Source: Tannerella sp. (GTDB lineage: Bacteria; Bacteroidota; Bacteroidia; Bacteroidales; Tannerellaceae). Taken from it: a DNA stretch of 24,151 nt. The notes beneath the pieces were generated by a model that saw nothing but the letters and a program-made list of their open reading frames with translations, did not search any database and was not told where the DNA came from. Positions 14,043 through 22,424 of the stretch are shown here, piece by piece (the first letter of the stretch is position 1; every line of letters starts with the position of its first letter). Both the position numbers and the translations under genes were made by a program. The stretch is taken from the NCBI GenBank assembly GCA_031268395.1, contig JAIRXI010000236.1:1-24151 (forward strand), written 5' to 3'.

Positions 14043-14849
14043 TTAATAGTTTCTATTTATTCGCTTGTTGGCATAATCAAAGTATTTCTTGATCTGCCGG
14101 GTATGTTTCCCTTCCGGAAACTCGTTGACATAGTTGTAATATTCATCTACCACATCGCGGTAACGACCTTGCAGACGGTCTTCCACACTTGCCAGCGCCA
14201 GTTCGTATTTCGCTTTTATTTTTAGCAGGATAAATTCCTCGCGGTATTTGGAATACGGGTAATCCTTCAGTGCATTGTCGGCGGTGATGACGCAGGCGCG
14301 GTAATTGTTTCCCATGTAAGTGCCCAGATTATAGTACAACTGTGTACTTATCAATTCCTTGTAGGCCAGTTTTTCCTGCAGTTCAAAGAGAATTTCCTGC
14401 GCCTGCTTCGCCCGTTCGCTCTGGGGATAGTATTCCATGTAAAGCTCCAGCTGCGCAATGGCTTTATAGGTCTGTCCCTGATCCAGGCGCGGGTCGGCCG
14501 AATCAAGATACAGCCCGTAGCCGGAGTAGAAACGCGCCAATTCCGCATATTCCCCCTTCGGGTAGGTATTGTAGTATGTTTCGAAATAATTCGCGGCGGT
14601 CTGATAGTCCTTCTGCCCATAGTAACTCTGCGCCAGCAGATACTGCGATTCCTCGGCATAGGCCGTACCTCTGAAGAGTAGAACTACCTCCTCCAGCAGC
14701 GTGGCCGACTTGGTATACTTCTTCTGGTTGAAATATTTCTTGGCATACGAATACTTCAATTCATAGTCCGTACTTTTCAAAATTTTATTGTATTCGCCAC
14801 AAGAGGAACACAGCAAAATCACCATCCCTAAAAAGACTACCTTTTTCAT
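14043..14849 (-). CDS. bamD: Outer membrane protein assembly lipoprotein BamD
   Basis: Essential lipoprotein of the BAM complex, which folds beta-barrels into the outer membrane. The 268-aa product has a lipoprotein signal ending LLCSSC, with the lipidated Cys17. TPR-type repeats follow (about 30-250: YAKKYFNQKKYTKSATLLEEVV, YLLAQSYYGQKDYQTAANYFETYYNTYPKG, IAQLELYMEYYPQSERAKQAQ). A basic C-terminus closes it. It starts the gene string bamD, omega-like, DUF4293, mtgA, lipB and has a good promoter just upstream. Confidence 0.95.
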   Translation of the reverse strand: MKKVVFLGMVILLCSSCGEYNKILKSTDYELKYSYAKKYFNQKKYTKSATLLEEVVLLFRGTAYAEESQYLLAQSYYGQKDYQTAANYFETYYNTYPKGEYAELARFYSGYGLYLDSADPRLDQGQTYKAIAQLELYMEYYPQSERAKQAQEILFELQEKLAYKELISTQLYYNLGTYMGNNYRACVITADNALKDYPYSKYREEFILLKIKAKYELALASVEDRLQGRYRDVVDEYYNYVNEFPEGKHTRQIKKYFDYANKRINRNY

Positions 14850-14867
14850 TTATCCGGTTTTAGTCGG

Positions 14868-14875
14868 CAAAGGTA
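14868..14875 (-). promoter_or_regulatory. bamD promoter, -7 box TACCTTTG
   Basis: Exact match to TAnnTTTG on the minus strand, 18 bp before the bamD ATG. It is the same octamer as before rplM and pckA. The -33 box is not clear. Confidence 0.65.
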
Positions 14876-14916
14876 ATGCTTCCCGCCCGAAAAGCCACTA
14901 TGTAAAACGTTAATAA

Positions 14917-15342
14917 TTACAACCTGTACAATTCGCTGGCTGCAATCAATTCCAGTTTGTTATCCATTAATACGTTCGCACACTTTTCCAGATCGTCCGG
15001 ACGGATAATCACGTGCGCGGAATCGCCTTCCGAGAAAGCATACATATATTCAATGAAGATGCCGGCTTCGGTGATGAAGTTCATTACCCGGCCGAGTGCT
15101 CCGGGCTGGTTCGGGCAATGCAGGCAGATAACATCAGCTTCGGTAACGGCATATTTATGGTTGCGAAGCGTCTGGAGCGCCTTGTCCGTATCCGATACTA
15201 TCAGGCGCAAAATCCCGAAATCCGAATTTTCGGAAACGGTAAACGCCGTCATGTTGATGTTTTCCTTTCCCAGCAACTTGGCCACTTCCGTGAAACGGCC
15301 TCTCTTGTTCTCTAAAAAAATAGACAGTTGTTTTACTAACAT
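14917..15342 (-). CDS. Tandem ACT-domain protein
   Basis: A 141-aa protein made of two ACT domains (about 3-66: VKQLSIFLENKRGRFTEVAKLLGKENINMTAFTV; and 70-138: CLHCPNQPGALGRVMNFITEAGIFIEYMYAF). There is no attached enzyme or DNA-binding domain. ACT domains bind amino acids or related small ligands. This form commonly sits directly after a phenylacetate-CoA-ligase-like gene, as here (21-bp gap). The natural inference is a sensor or regulator of aryl-acid or aromatic amino-acid metabolism. Confidence 0.88.
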   Translation of the reverse strand: MLVKQLSIFLENKRGRFTEVAKLLGKENINMTAFTVSENSDFGILRLIVSDTDKALQTLRNHKYAVTEADVICLHCPNQPGALGRVMNFITEAGIFIEYMYAFSEGDSAHVIIRPDDLEKCANVLMDNKLELIAASELYRL

Positions 15343-15363
15343 AGCAGAATCATATTTTATTGA

Positions 15364-16665
15364 TTAAATTAACTTTCGGTTGTCAATCACATGTTTGGCT
15401 TTGCCCTGGCTGCGTTCCAGGCTGCGAGGTTCCACAATCCTGACATTGGGCTGGATCCCCAGTACGCTTTGCATGCGAGCGGTCACCTTACTTTTTATGG
15501 CGAGCATCCGGTTCATTTCGTCGGAATAATATTCCGGACGGAGTTCCACTTGCACCTGGAATGTATCCACGTTGTTCACGCGATCTACGATGATCAGGTA
15601 ATGCGGCTCAAATTCGGGCAGTTCCAGAATGACGGATTCGATTTGGGACGGAAATACGTTTACGCCGCGAATAATCAGCATGTCGTCGCTACGTCCGAGG
15701 ATCCGGCTCATGCGAACGGCCGTCCGTCCACACCGGCATTTTTCGTAGTTCAATGCCGTCAAGTCGCGTGTGCGGTAACGGAGCATGGGCATGCCGTCTT
15801 TCGTCAGCGTGGTGAATACCAACTCACCGGGAGCGCCGGGCGTTACCGGTTCCAGCGTCAGCGGGTCTACGATTTCCGGGTAGAAATGGTCTTCCCACAA
15901 GTGCGTGCCGTCCTGACATTCGCACTCGCCGCCCACGCCCGGTCCGCTGATTTCCGTCAGCCCATAGAGGTCATACGCTCTGATGCGCAGTTTCTCTTCC
16001 AGTTCCTTCCGCATGTTTTCGGTCCACGGCTCAGCGCCGAATGCGCCGATACGCAGTTTAAATTCTTCAATCGGCATATCCGATTCATGGATGGCTTCGG
16101 CAAGGCGCAAGGCATACGACGGTGTGCAGGCCAGTCCGTTAGCGCCAAAATCGTGCATCAGCTGAATTTGTTTCTGCGTGTTCCCGCTGCTCATCGGGAT
16201 CACGGTCCCTCCGATCATCTCCACTCCTCCGTGAGCGCCCAGTCCGCCGGTAAAAAGGCCGTAACCGTAGGACACCTGGATGATGTCGTTGCGGGTCACT
16301 CCGTAGGCCGTCAGACAGCGGGCCACTCCCTCGTACCACACGCTCAAGTCCCTGCGCGTATATCCCACCACGATCGGCTTGCCCGTCGTCCCCGACGAGG
16401 CATGCAAGCGCACGATCTCCGACATGGGAACGGCCATCAGTCCGAAAGGATAGTTGTCGCGCAAATCCTGCTTGGCGGTAAACGGCAATTTTACGATGTC
16501 GTCAATCGACTGGATATCATCGGGCGTAATGCCCATTTCCTGCATTTTCTGCCGGTAAAAAGGCGCATTGTGATAGACGTGCTCCACCACATTTTTCAAC
16601 CGGATAGACTGCAATTTCCGCAACTCTTCCCGGGACATACATTCCATTGTCTCATTCCAAATCAT
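15364..16665 (-). CDS. paaK: Phenylacetate-CoA ligase family enzyme
   Basis: An ATP-dependent acyl-adenylate-forming ligase of 433 aa, the family's usual size. It shows the AMP-binding loop HASSGTTGKP (88-97), the second core motif YDLYGLTEISGPGVG, YRTRDLT, and the hinge region with GRSDDMLIIRGVNVFPSQIE. A C-terminal domain (VQVELRPE onward) follows. The reaction is arylacetate + CoA + ATP to aryl-CoA. No phenylacetate degradation genes are present. In anaerobic Bacteroidetes such ligases usually act with indolepyruvate/aryl-pyruvate ferredoxin oxidoreductases, so the substrate may be phenylacetate or indoleacetate. The ACT-domain gene follows. Confidence 0.93.
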   Translation of the reverse strand: MIWNETMECMSREELRKLQSIRLKNVVEHVYHNAPFYRQKMQEMGITPDDIQSIDDIVKLPFTAKQDLRDNYPFGLMAVPMSEIVRLHASSGTTGKPIVVGYTRRDLSVWYEGVARCLTAYGVTRNDIIQVSYGYGLFTGGLGAHGGVEMIGGTVIPMSSGNTQKQIQLMHDFGANGLACTPSYALRLAEAIHESDMPIEEFKLRIGAFGAEPWTENMRKELEEKLRIRAYDLYGLTEISGPGVGGECECQDGTHLWEDHFYPEIVDPLTLEPVTPGAPGELVFTTLTKDGMPMLRYRTRDLTALNYEKCRCGRTAVRMSRILGRSDDMLIIRGVNVFPSQIESVILELPEFEPHYLIIVDRVNNVDTFQVQVELRPEYYSDEMNRMLAIKSKVTARMQSVLGIQPNVRIVEPRSLERSQGKAKHVIDNRKLI

Positions 16666-16697
16666 ATCTTCTGTTGCTATTGATTGTATTTTGGTGA

Positions 16698-16729
16698 CAA
16701 ATATACATTATTTTATTCGATAACCGCAA
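16698..16729 (-). promoter_or_regulatory. Promoter of the paaK-ACT operon
   Basis: On the minus strand, -7 TATATTTG (16698-16705, exact consensus) and -33 TTG (16727-16729) are 21 bp apart. The paaK ATG lies 32 bp past the -7 box. This indicates that paaK is transcribed separately from the upstream ispF. Confidence 0.7.
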
Positions 16730-16858
16730 CAAAATCTTTTTTTGAAGTGCAAAAAGTTTATTTCGGACAGATGGATGCCGGGTCATGCCTGGTCAGACAA
16801 GGATTTTTCCGCGGTTTACGGGACAGGGATAAAGTGGCCTTTTTTTTCGTCAGAAGCG

Positions 16859-17380
16859 TCATTTGGCAACTTGGGGTGCAATGATGTCGCTGTACGTAGT
16901 GATCCGGTCTGTCAGCAACACGCTCGCATAAGCGGCAATGCCTTCGCCGCGACCGGCAAAGCCCATTTTCTCGGAAGTTGTCGCCTTGATGGAAAGGTCG
17001 TCCGGATCGACCTGCATTACTTCGGCCAGCGTTTGTTGCATGGCTGGGATGTAGGGTTTGAGTTTGGGCTGTTCGGTAACAACCGTCGCATCGACGTTTC
17101 CCAGTTCGTAGCCCGACATGCGGAGCATCTCCATCGTCTTGCCCAGAAGGATTTTGCTGTCGATATCCCTGTATTCGGCCGATGTATCCGGAAAATGTAA
17201 CCCGATGTCGCCCAGGTTGGCGGCGCCCAGCAGGGCGTCGCAGATGGCGTGGACCAGCACGTCGGCGTCGCTGTGTCCTGCCAGACCGAGCGGGTATTCG
17301 ATCCTCACGCCACCCAGCCACAGGGCGCGTCCTCCGGTAAAGGCATGAACGTCGTATCCGAAACCTGTACGTATCTTCAT
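16859..17380 (-). CDS. ispF: 2-C-methyl-D-erythritol 2,4-cyclodiphosphate synthase
   Basis: Fifth enzyme of the non-mevalonate isoprenoid pathway; it cyclises CDP-ME-2-phosphate and releases CMP. The 173-aa product contains FGYDVHAF with metal ligands Asp10 and His12, and HSDADVLVHAICDALLGA with His44 as the third metal ligand. DIGLHFPDT (58-66) and the C-terminal SEKMGFAGRGEGIAA follow. It is slightly longer than the typical 157-160 aa. The ATG overlaps the porV stop (ATGA), so the two are translationally coupled. Confidence 0.97.
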   Translation of the reverse strand: MKIRTGFGYDVHAFTGGRALWLGGVRIEYPLGLAGHSDADVLVHAICDALLGAANLGDIGLHFPDTSAEYRDIDSKILLGKTMEMLRMSGYELGNVDATVVTEQPKLKPYIPAMQQTLAEVMQVDPDDLSIKATTSEKMGFAGRGEGIAAYASVLLTDRITTYSDIIAPQVAK

Positions 17381-18546
17381 TCAAACAAACTTTTAAGTCC
17401 GTCCATATCGAACGTGAGTGAAACGCGCAGTGTCTGATCCAGCGGATTGTTCTGGACGGTACTGATCAGATAGGCCGCATCCAGTTGAAACACGTTCATC
17501 TTGAATCCGGCGCCTACGGAAAAGTACTGCCAGCTTCCTTTCATCGGATTCTCGTAGTGATATCCGCCGCGCACAAAAAACCGGTTGTCGTAGCTGTATT
17601 CCATTCCCAGCGACAGGTTGATTTCCTTTAATTCCTCGCTGAAACCGCCCGGCGCATCCGAAAATGATTTCCAGGCCGCATTGAATATGCCCATGGAATA
17701 GTAGGTATCCCGCCGTTTTCCGAAATCTTCGTCCGATTCATCATCCCTCCGGAGGGGGAAGGTCGGAACCAGATACTTGTTCAAGTCCAGGTAGAGGCCA
17801 ATCTGATTGTATTCGTCAAAGGGATAGAGCAACCCTGTCCCGATTCTCAGGTTGGCCGGCAGGTACTGCTGGGTGGCTCCGCCGTCGTACGACATTTTGG
17901 TGCCGAGGTTGGAGATATTGAAACCGGCACTCCACAGTCCTTCTCCTTCGCCGATATAGACGTATTTTTCGGTATAGCCGGATACGTCGGCGGCATACCC
18001 GTTATCCGACTGCAATTCGTTTTCGGCATCGGCTCCCATGTCGGAACGGACGAAACGAAGCGTAACGGCCAGCGACGAAGACTCCGACAGTTTCATGCTG
18101 TAGCTCGCATCAAACGCCATTTCATACGGGTTCAGGTCGAGATACCGGTTTCCGTCGAAATCGGTCAGCGGGACATAGCCCAGTGTGAAGTAGCGCAGCG
18201 AAGCGCTTACGGCCGACAAATCGTTCGAGCCGAGTTTGTAGTATCCGGCCGCATACGTCATGGCCACATCGTTTACCAGTTTCCGCAGCCAGGGGGTATA
18301 CGAAAGCGATACGCCGGCCTTGCTGGTCGTAAAGGCATACTTGGAGGGGTTCCAGTATTGGGAATTGATGTCCGGCAAGGTAGCCGCACCGTTGTCGCCC
18401 ATCGACCCGCCCCGCGCATCCGGCGCGATGGACAGGGACATGAGGGCCGTATGCAGTGGATTGAACTGTTCCTTTTGGGCGTAAACGGATACGGAAATAA
18501 CCGGGAAAATAAACAGCCAGAGGCTGTTTCTCAATCTTTTGTTCAT
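17377..18546 (-). CDS. porV: Type IX secretion system outer membrane protein PorV
   Basis: PorV is a FadL-like beta-barrel that shuttles T9SS cargo from the translocon to the attachment complex with the sortase PorU. The 389-aa product is close to the roughly 391 aa I recall for the P. gingivalis protein. It has a signal peptide ending VYAQ. The family opening FNPLHTALMSLSIAPDARGGSMGDNGAATLPDINSQYWNPSKYAF follows, then alternating barrel strands and a C-terminal LRVSLTFDMDGLKSLFE. It is followed by ispF, an order also known in P. gingivalis. porU, which lies upstream of porV there, is not present in this window. Confidence 0.92.
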   Translation of the reverse strand: MNKRLRNSLWLFIFPVISVSVYAQKEQFNPLHTALMSLSIAPDARGGSMGDNGAATLPDINSQYWNPSKYAFTTSKAGVSLSYTPWLRKLVNDVAMTYAAGYYKLGSNDLSAVSASLRYFTLGYVPLTDFDGNRYLDLNPYEMAFDASYSMKLSESSSLAVTLRFVRSDMGADAENELQSDNGYAADVSGYTEKYVYIGEGEGLWSAGFNISNLGTKMSYDGGATQQYLPANLRIGTGLLYPFDEYNQIGLYLDLNKYLVPTFPLRRDDESDEDFGKRRDTYYSMGIFNAAWKSFSDAPGGFSEELKEINLSLGMEYSYDNRFFVRGGYHYENPMKGSWQYFSVGAGFKMNVFQLDAAYLISTVQNNPLDQTLRVSLTFDMDGLKSLFE

Positions 18547-18847
18547 AAATACAATTTATCCTTCAAAAATCACGTATTGTATAAACTCATTTGTAACGGG
18601 TTTATTGCATGAGTCATTCTTTTTTCAGAGGATGGCCGCGTTATCGCGGCGGGTGCCCTGCTCCGCACGCGCGCGAATTCATCGCCGCTGCCGGAAAGCG
18701 AACGGGCGACACTTCCCGGCTCGGAACAAAGTCCTGGATATGTCTTGAACGGGGATTTCGCCCGGATCATACATGCGTCCGCTTTGCTGCGATAAATTCA
18801 CTTTCCGGCCCCTAAAGTGTAAATAATGAATAATTCTTTATGTACAA
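18547..18847. other. Intergenic DNA upstream of porV, nothing recognised
   Basis: About 300 bp hold the porV leader and unexplained DNA. A minus-strand GATTTTTG (near 18569-18576; one mismatch to TAnnTTTG) could be the porV -7 box, without a good -33. The open frames here are short and G+C-driven. No repeats or RNA genes were seen. Confidence 0.4.
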
Positions 18848-19261
18848 ATGCAGCAGACGGATCCTTTTTCTCATCTTTCTAATATATTAAAGGGAAAGAT
18901 TATGTGGAAAAGATTGTATCACCGGTTGACCAAAGCCGTCGACTGGTTATGGAAAGGAAACCTGACACAGTCAAGTATAGCAAATTGTCTTGTGCCAGCC
19001 GCGGCAGAGGAATGTGTCGTAACACAGGTTAATTGCACATGCTGCGGAACGAAGTCCGACAGAGCAGACAACCCGCGCCGGGATGTCCGTGCCGGGACGG
19101 ACGCCTGTCCTTCTGCGCCGGAGAAAACACAGCCTCCGGCGATTGAAAATGTGCCGGAGCATTATACCGCTTTACTGGGCGCTTTCCCGTCAAGTGAAGA
19201 ATTTCAGGCTTCCATCTCCGAGCCGGAAAGCGAATCGGAGGCAATGCCTGAAAAAGGATAG
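18848..19261 (+). CDS. Doubtful small ORF (137 aa)
   Basis: An open frame with no family that I recognise. A better start may be the ATG at 18902 (MWKRLYHRLTKAVDWLWKGN), preceded by a purine-rich AAAGGGAAAG. The product would have a basic amphipathic N-terminus, a Cys cluster (VNCTCC, about residues 62-66 of the long form), and an acidic, Pro/Glu/Ser-rich C-terminal half. The composition looks plausible for a small secreted or regulatory protein. However, there is no clear promoter, no coupling to a neighbour, and weak codon structure. It lies upstream of pckA on the same strand. Confidence 0.3.
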   Translation: MQQTDPFSHLSNILKGKIMWKRLYHRLTKAVDWLWKGNLTQSSIANCLVPAAAEECVVTQVNCTCCGTKSDRADNPRRDVRAGTDACPSAPEKTQPPAIENVPEHYTALLGAFPSSEEFQASISEPESESEAMPEKG

Positions 19262-19545
19262 AAACCATTGCCGTTGCCGATTCCGGATTCAGGCAGCCTT
19301 CCGTCTTCAAAAAGAGCAACCAAAGGCCGTCCGTTTTTTTGTCGTCCCCGGACTTTTTGACCGGAATGAAAACCTGATAAGCGCTCCTTTTCAGCCAATA
19401 ACAAAATACAAATACTGAAAAGTTTCGCTAATTGAGGATTCCGTATAAAAAAAAACAGTACCTTTGCAGGGTAAATGAAAATAGCTTTTTCACAAACAGA
19501 AAGAGGCGAAAGTTACAATATTTAATCTTTATAATTTAGAAGAAA
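19262..19545 (+). promoter_or_regulatory. Region upstream of pckA with promoter at 19459-19466
   Basis: The -7 box TACCTTTG (19459-19466) matches TAnnTTTG exactly. The nearest TTG (19432-19434) is 24 bp upstream, longer than usual, so the -33 box is uncertain. The leader is about 75 nt and ends in an A-rich stretch before the ATG. Nothing else is recognised in these 284 bp. Confidence 0.65.
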
Positions 19546-21141
19546 ATGACAAACTTAGATTTGAGTAAGTACGGCATTAACGGCAACATCCCGGTGGTGT
19601 ATAATCCGTCTTATGAAGAGCTTTTCCAGGCTGAAATGGATCCGAAGAACGAAGGACTCGAAAAGGGCGTACTGACAAACACGGGTGCAGTCTCGGTGGA
19701 TACGGGCAAATTTACCGGACGTTCTCCGAAAGACCGCTATATCGTGAAAGATGCCGTTTCCGAAAATACCATCTGGTGGGACGGCAATATCAACAAGCCG
19801 GCGTCTGCCGAAGTGTGGAACGACTTGAAGGCAAACACCCTCAAACAATTGAACTCGGCCGGGAAACTGTATGTTGTGGATACGTATTGCGGCACCAACG
19901 AAGATACCCGCATGAAAGTGCGCTTCATTATGGAAGTGGCCTGGCAGGCCCACTTTGTGACGAACATGTTTATCCGTCCCTCGCACTATGAACTCTCCAA
20001 CTACGGCGAACCCGATTTTGTCGTATTCAACGGCTCCAAAACGACCGACCCGAACTGGAAAGAACACGGGTTGAACTCGGAAGTATATGTACTGTTCAAT
20101 CTGACCGAGAGAGAACAGATCATCGGCGGCACGTGGTATGGCGGCGAAATGAAGAAAGGAATGTTCTCCATGCAGAACTACTACCTGCCGCTGAAAGGGA
20201 TCGCTTCCATGCACTGCTCGGCCAACGTGGGCAAGGACGGCGACGTAGCCATCTTCTTCGGCCTGTCGGGGACAGGTAAGACCACGCTCTCCGCCGACCC
20301 GAAACGCTTCCTGATCGGCGACGACGAACATGGCTGGGACGACAACGGCGTATTCAATTACGAAGGCGGCTGCTATGCAAAAGTAATCGACCTGAGCAGG
20401 GAAAATGAACCGGACATCTGGCGTGCCATCCGTCGCGATGCCTTGCTGGAAAACGTAACGGTGAAAGACGACGGAACACCCGATTTCTCGAAAGCGGCTT
20501 CCAAAACGGAAAATACCCGCGTCTCCTATCCGATCTACCATATCAGCAAAATCGTGCTTCCCTCCCGCGCCGGCCACGCAAAAAAGATCATCTACCTGAG
20601 TGCCGATGCATTTGGCGTGCTTCCCCCGGTCTCTATCCTCGACGAAAAATCGGCACAATACCACTTCCTCTGCGGCTATACTTCCAAGCTGGCCGGCACG
20701 GAACGCGGCATTACCGAACCGCTGCCGTCGTTCTCGCCGGCATTCGGCGAAGCATTCCTGACGCTGCACCCGACACAGTACGCAAGCGTGCTGGCACAAA
20801 AGATGAAGGCGCATAACGCAACCGCCTATCTGGTCAATACCGGCTGGAACGGCACGGGTAAACGTATCTCCATCAAGGATACACGCGCCATTATCGACGC
20901 CATTATCGACGGATCCATTGAAAAGGCGGAAAAAGTACATATCCCGATTTTGAACTTGTATGTCCCGAAGACGCTGAACAACGTGTCGGAAGGCATTCTC
21001 GACCCGCGCGATACCTATGCGAACGTATCCGAATGGGAAGAAAAGGCAAAATCGCTGGCCGCCAAGTATGTCAAGAATTTTGAACAATATTGTGATACGG
21101 AAGCCGGAAAAGCCCTGATTCCTTCAGGTCCGCAACTGTAA
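19546..21141 (+). CDS. pckA: Phosphoenolpyruvate carboxykinase (ATP)
   Basis: Interconverts oxaloacetate + ATP and phosphoenolpyruvate + CO2 + ADP. In anaerobic Bacteroidales it usually runs toward oxaloacetate, conserving energy on the route to succinate and propionate. The 531-aa product has [11 protein letters not shown] (58-67), the metal-binding [17 protein letters not shown] (from 199), P-loop [11 protein letters not shown] (239-249) and kinase-2 [11 protein letters not shown] (256-266). The adenine-binding region lies around [10 protein letters not shown]. It is of the ATP-dependent type. It has a strong promoter box and a strong terminator, and so is probably monocistronic. Confidence 0.98.
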   Translation: MTNLDLSKYGINGNIPVVYNPSYEELFQAEMDPKNEGLEKGVLTNTGAVSVDTGKFTGRSPKDRYIVKDAVSENTIWWDGNINKPASAEVWNDLKANTLKQLNSAGKLYVVDTYCGTNEDTRMKVRFIMEVAWQAHFVTNMFIRPSHYELSNYGEPDFVVFNGSKTTDPNWKEHGLNSEVYVLFNLTEREQIIGGTWYGGEMKKGMFSMQNYYLPLKGIASMHCSANVGKDGDVAIFFGLSGTGKTTLSADPKRFLIGDDEHGWDDNGVFNYEGGCYAKVIDLSRENEPDIWRAIRRDALLENVTVKDDGTPDFSKAASKTENTRVSYPIYHISKIVLPSRAGHAKKIIYLSADAFGVLPPVSILDEKSAQYHFLCGYTSKLAGTERGITEPLPSFSPAFGEAFLTLHPTQYASVLAQKMKAHNATAYLVNTGWNGTGKRISIKDTRAIIDAIIDGSIEKAEKVHIPILNLYVPKTLNNVSEGILDPRDTYANVSEWEEKAKSLAAKYVKNFEQYCDTEAGKALIPSGPQL

Positions 21142-21166
21142 TTAACCGGCTGAACAATAACGCGAA

Positions 21167-21198
21167 ATGCGGCGCCCATAAGGTGCCGCATTTTTTTT
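21167..21198 (+). terminator. Terminator after pckA
   Basis: ATGCGGC (21167-21173) pairs with GCCGCAT (21185-21191). The stem extends inward by a wobble pair and CC/GG, giving about 10 bp with a short loop, and a run of T (21191-21198) follows. It lies about 25 bp after the stop. Confidence 0.9.
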
Positions 21199-21290
21199 AA
21201 CATGGGGGACAAACAAATTTATCTTAAAAAATAAAGGTAAGTTAGAGTTTGTTATTATCTTTACGCCAAATTTCGCTTGTATAAAATGAC

Positions 21291-22394
21291 ATGTTAAAAA
21301 AAATACTGATACTGCTTGCCGGAAGCGTCTTCTGCGTGCTCTTTTCCTGCGAAGAAGAAGCGGTTTATTCGGTAAAAGTAAGACTTGACAATCTGGAAGG
21401 AAAAGAAGTTTATGCCGTGTATGAGGCTGACGACATGAAAAAGGTCGACACCCTGTTTTCGCCGGGCGTGAACGAATTTATGCTTACGGAGACGGAAGAA
21501 CATTTCCATTCGCTGACGCTTTATTTCGAGAGTCCGGCGCAGTGGATCACGGTGTATCTGGAACCCGGCCGGCGAATCACCGTGACGGGAGATCTCCTGT
21601 ATCCCCAGCTGATAAAGGTGAAAGGAGGCAGAACCAACGACCTGCTTACCGGATTTCGGGATAAATCGTCCGCCCTGCTGAAAGAACAGACGGATCTCAT
21701 GAACACCATCGATTCCCTTCAAGAAGGGCAAAACCCCGGCAAATACATTTCCCGCCTGACCAATATCCGTCACGAACTCTCCCTCCTGGCAGACGCATTT
21801 ATCAAAAAATATCCCGACGACAGGGCCTCCGCCGTTTTGATCGAAGAATACTTTTCCGATCCGGACACGCCCCTGCTGACAGAAGACTATTTGAACCTGC
21901 TGAATCCGGAACTGGACGGCTTCCATGTCGTCAAGGAATTGAAGGGGAACGTTGAAAAAGCAAAACGGACCGTGGTCGGCGCAAAAGCGCCCGACTTTGC
22001 GGTGACCGGTCTTAACGGGACCTCTTTCCGCCCGGACTCTTTTGCCGGACGTTTCCTTATCCTGGCCTTTGTATCGGCCTGGCCGGAAGCGGACCGGACG
22101 GAAAGGGCGCCGCTCGGCGAAATCCTGTCGGCCTGCCCGGCAGACAGGGTAGACGTCATGGCGGTCAGCCTGGACGAAGACCCGCAGCCGGTGCGCGAAC
22201 AGATTCGCCGGGATTCCATTGCGTGGAACGTCGTGATCGATTCGGCCGGAGAAGCCATCGAACTGATGGACCTGTACAACGTAAACATCCTGCCCTGCTA
22301 TTACCTGATGGACGGCGAGGGAACGATCCGCCTGAAAACGGAGAATGGCGTTGTCCTTAAACAGGCGCTGGAGGAGTGGATGGATAAAAACTGA
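21291..22394 (+). CDS. Thioredoxin-like (TlpA/DUF4369-type) lipoprotein lacking the CxxC active site
   Basis: A 367-aa lipoprotein: signal MLKKILILLAGSVFCVLFSC with lipidated Cys20. A beta-rich N-terminal domain of the DUF4369 kind (about 25-112) and a helical linker (115-220) follow. A thioredoxin-like domain of the TlpA/AhpC group completes it (from VGAKAPDFAVTGLNG, about 229, to the end). The cis-proline loop NILPCYYLMD (Pro335) and the FAGRFLILAFVSAW strand are kept. Where family members carry WCxxC, this one reads AWPEADR (264-269), so it cannot do thiol exchange there. Only scattered cysteines (282, 336) remain. Its role may be structural or chaperone-like. yifB follows after 30 bp. Confidence 0.82.
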   Translation: MLKKILILLAGSVFCVLFSCEEEAVYSVKVRLDNLEGKEVYAVYEADDMKKVDTLFSPGVNEFMLTETEEHFHSLTLYFESPAQWITVYLEPGRRITVTGDLLYPQLIKVKGGRTNDLLTGFRDKSSALLKEQTDLMNTIDSLQEGQNPGKYISRLTNIRHELSLLADAFIKKYPDDRASAVLIEEYFSDPDTPLLTEDYLNLLNPELDGFHVVKELKGNVEKAKRTVVGAKAPDFAVTGLNGTSFRPDSFAGRFLILAFVSAWPEADRTERAPLGEILSACPADRVDVMAVSLDEDPQPVREQIRRDSIAWNVVIDSAGEAIELMDLYNVNILPCYYLMDGEGTIRLKTENGVVLKQALEEWMDKN

Positions 22395-22424
22395 CAGACG
22401 CCGGATGAAAGAAAGGAGAACATT

